Shown piece by piece: positions 13,820 through 13,962 of a DNA stretch of 13,962 bases. The stretch lies in the NCBI GenBank assembly GCA_964460435.1, contig CAYWRH010000117.1, positions 1 through 13,962 on the forward strand, in the 5' to 3' direction. The notes under the pieces were generated by a model. That model did not search any database. It was not told where the DNA came from and saw only the letters and a list, made by a program, of their open reading frames with translations. Position numbers and translations under genes: made by a program. The DNA comes from JAAZBV01 sp964460435 (lineage in GTDB: Bacteria; Desulfobacterota; DSM-4660; Desulfatiglandales; HGW-15). Every line of letters starts with the position of its first letter. Positions within the stretch are counted from its first letter, which is position 1.

Positions 13820-13962
13820 TGCATTTGCAAGTAACTCTGTAAGCTTAACAAGGCGTCTCTCCTGATCCCGGCTCCCCCCCGCCCGTTGATCAATTAACCA
13901 CTTTATTAACTAGTTGATTTGGAGGATATCAACATCAGGTATGGCGTGACTAACAGAATGAG
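13820..13962 (-). pseudogene. Upstream coding continuation of the transglutaminase/TPR gene, interrupted by an amber codon
   Basis: The frame of the downstream gene stays open here except for one TAG (13912-13910). Before it, up to the edge, it reads HSVSHAIPDVDILQIN. After it, it reads LIKWLIDQRAGG and then SRDQERRLVKLTELLANA. The latter part resembles the helical stretch that precedes the catalytic cysteine in this family. Either the gene carries a nonsense mutation or sequencing error, or translation starts after the stop at a non-standard codon. A run of seven C (13874-13880) lies within it but keeps the frame as read. Confidence 0.5.

Noticed and set aside
13874..13880. The run of seven C as a phase-variable tract or frameshift site
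   Set aside because: The reading frame as given already continues correctly on both sides of the tract and resembles the family, so no shift is needed.
13910..13912. The amber codon read as pyrrolysine
   Set aside because: Two other genes in the window terminate with TAG, and no downstream insertion structure or pyl gene is seen. A mutation or error is simpler.

Overview
This 13,962-base window looks like a chromosomal segment of a moderate-GC, Gram-negative, flagellated or otherwise motile anaerobe. My best guess is a member of the Desulfobacterota (the former Deltaproteobacteria). That is an inference from the style of the proteins (tandem MotB-like stator proteins, a free-standing receiver, a small four-cysteine protein, LarE) and from codon use rich in AGG, AGA and ATA. 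No rRNA or other marker gene is present. I see no tRNA, rRNA, CRISPR array, insertion sequence or prophage.

Layout. 141-1658 (+): two adjacent MotB/OmpA-type genes, back to back with no gap. 1649-3422 (-): the GTPase gene der, preceded on the same strand by a stand-alone CheY-like receiver with a good promoter (TTGACA-17-TATCAT). 3714-6505 (+): a pyrimidine cluster of CTP synthase (pyrG), a 117-residue zinc-ribbon protein of unknown function, and orotate phosphoribosyltransferase (pyrE). 6502-7129 (-): a 90-residue four-cysteine protein of unknown role and an HU gene that ends in a clear intrinsic terminator. 7448-8269 (+): larE, for nickel-pincer cofactor synthesis. 8333-8512 (-): a 59-residue excisionase-type helix-turn-helix gene, short and easily missed. 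8830-11417 (+): a DinG-family iron-sulfur helicase, then a Nudix hydrolase that starts with TTG. 11389-12585 (-): an MFS transporter. 12845-13962 (-): a transglutaminase-like/TPR gene that runs off the window edge and is interrupted by an in-frame amber codon.

How the genes relate. Most are housekeeping genes in short transcription units on alternating strands. The pyrG/pyrE cluster is the only clear pathway grouping, and both enzymes carry motif variants unlike the textbook bacterial forms. Three convergent gene pairs overlap at their 3' ends (10, 4 and 29 bp), leaving no room for terminators between them. I did not find a convincing new defence or mobile system. The points most worth a second look are the paired MotB proteins, the unusual pyrimidine module with its embedded zinc-ribbon protein, the apparently leaderless dinG transcript, the four-cysteine orphan, and the amber-interrupted gene at the right edge.
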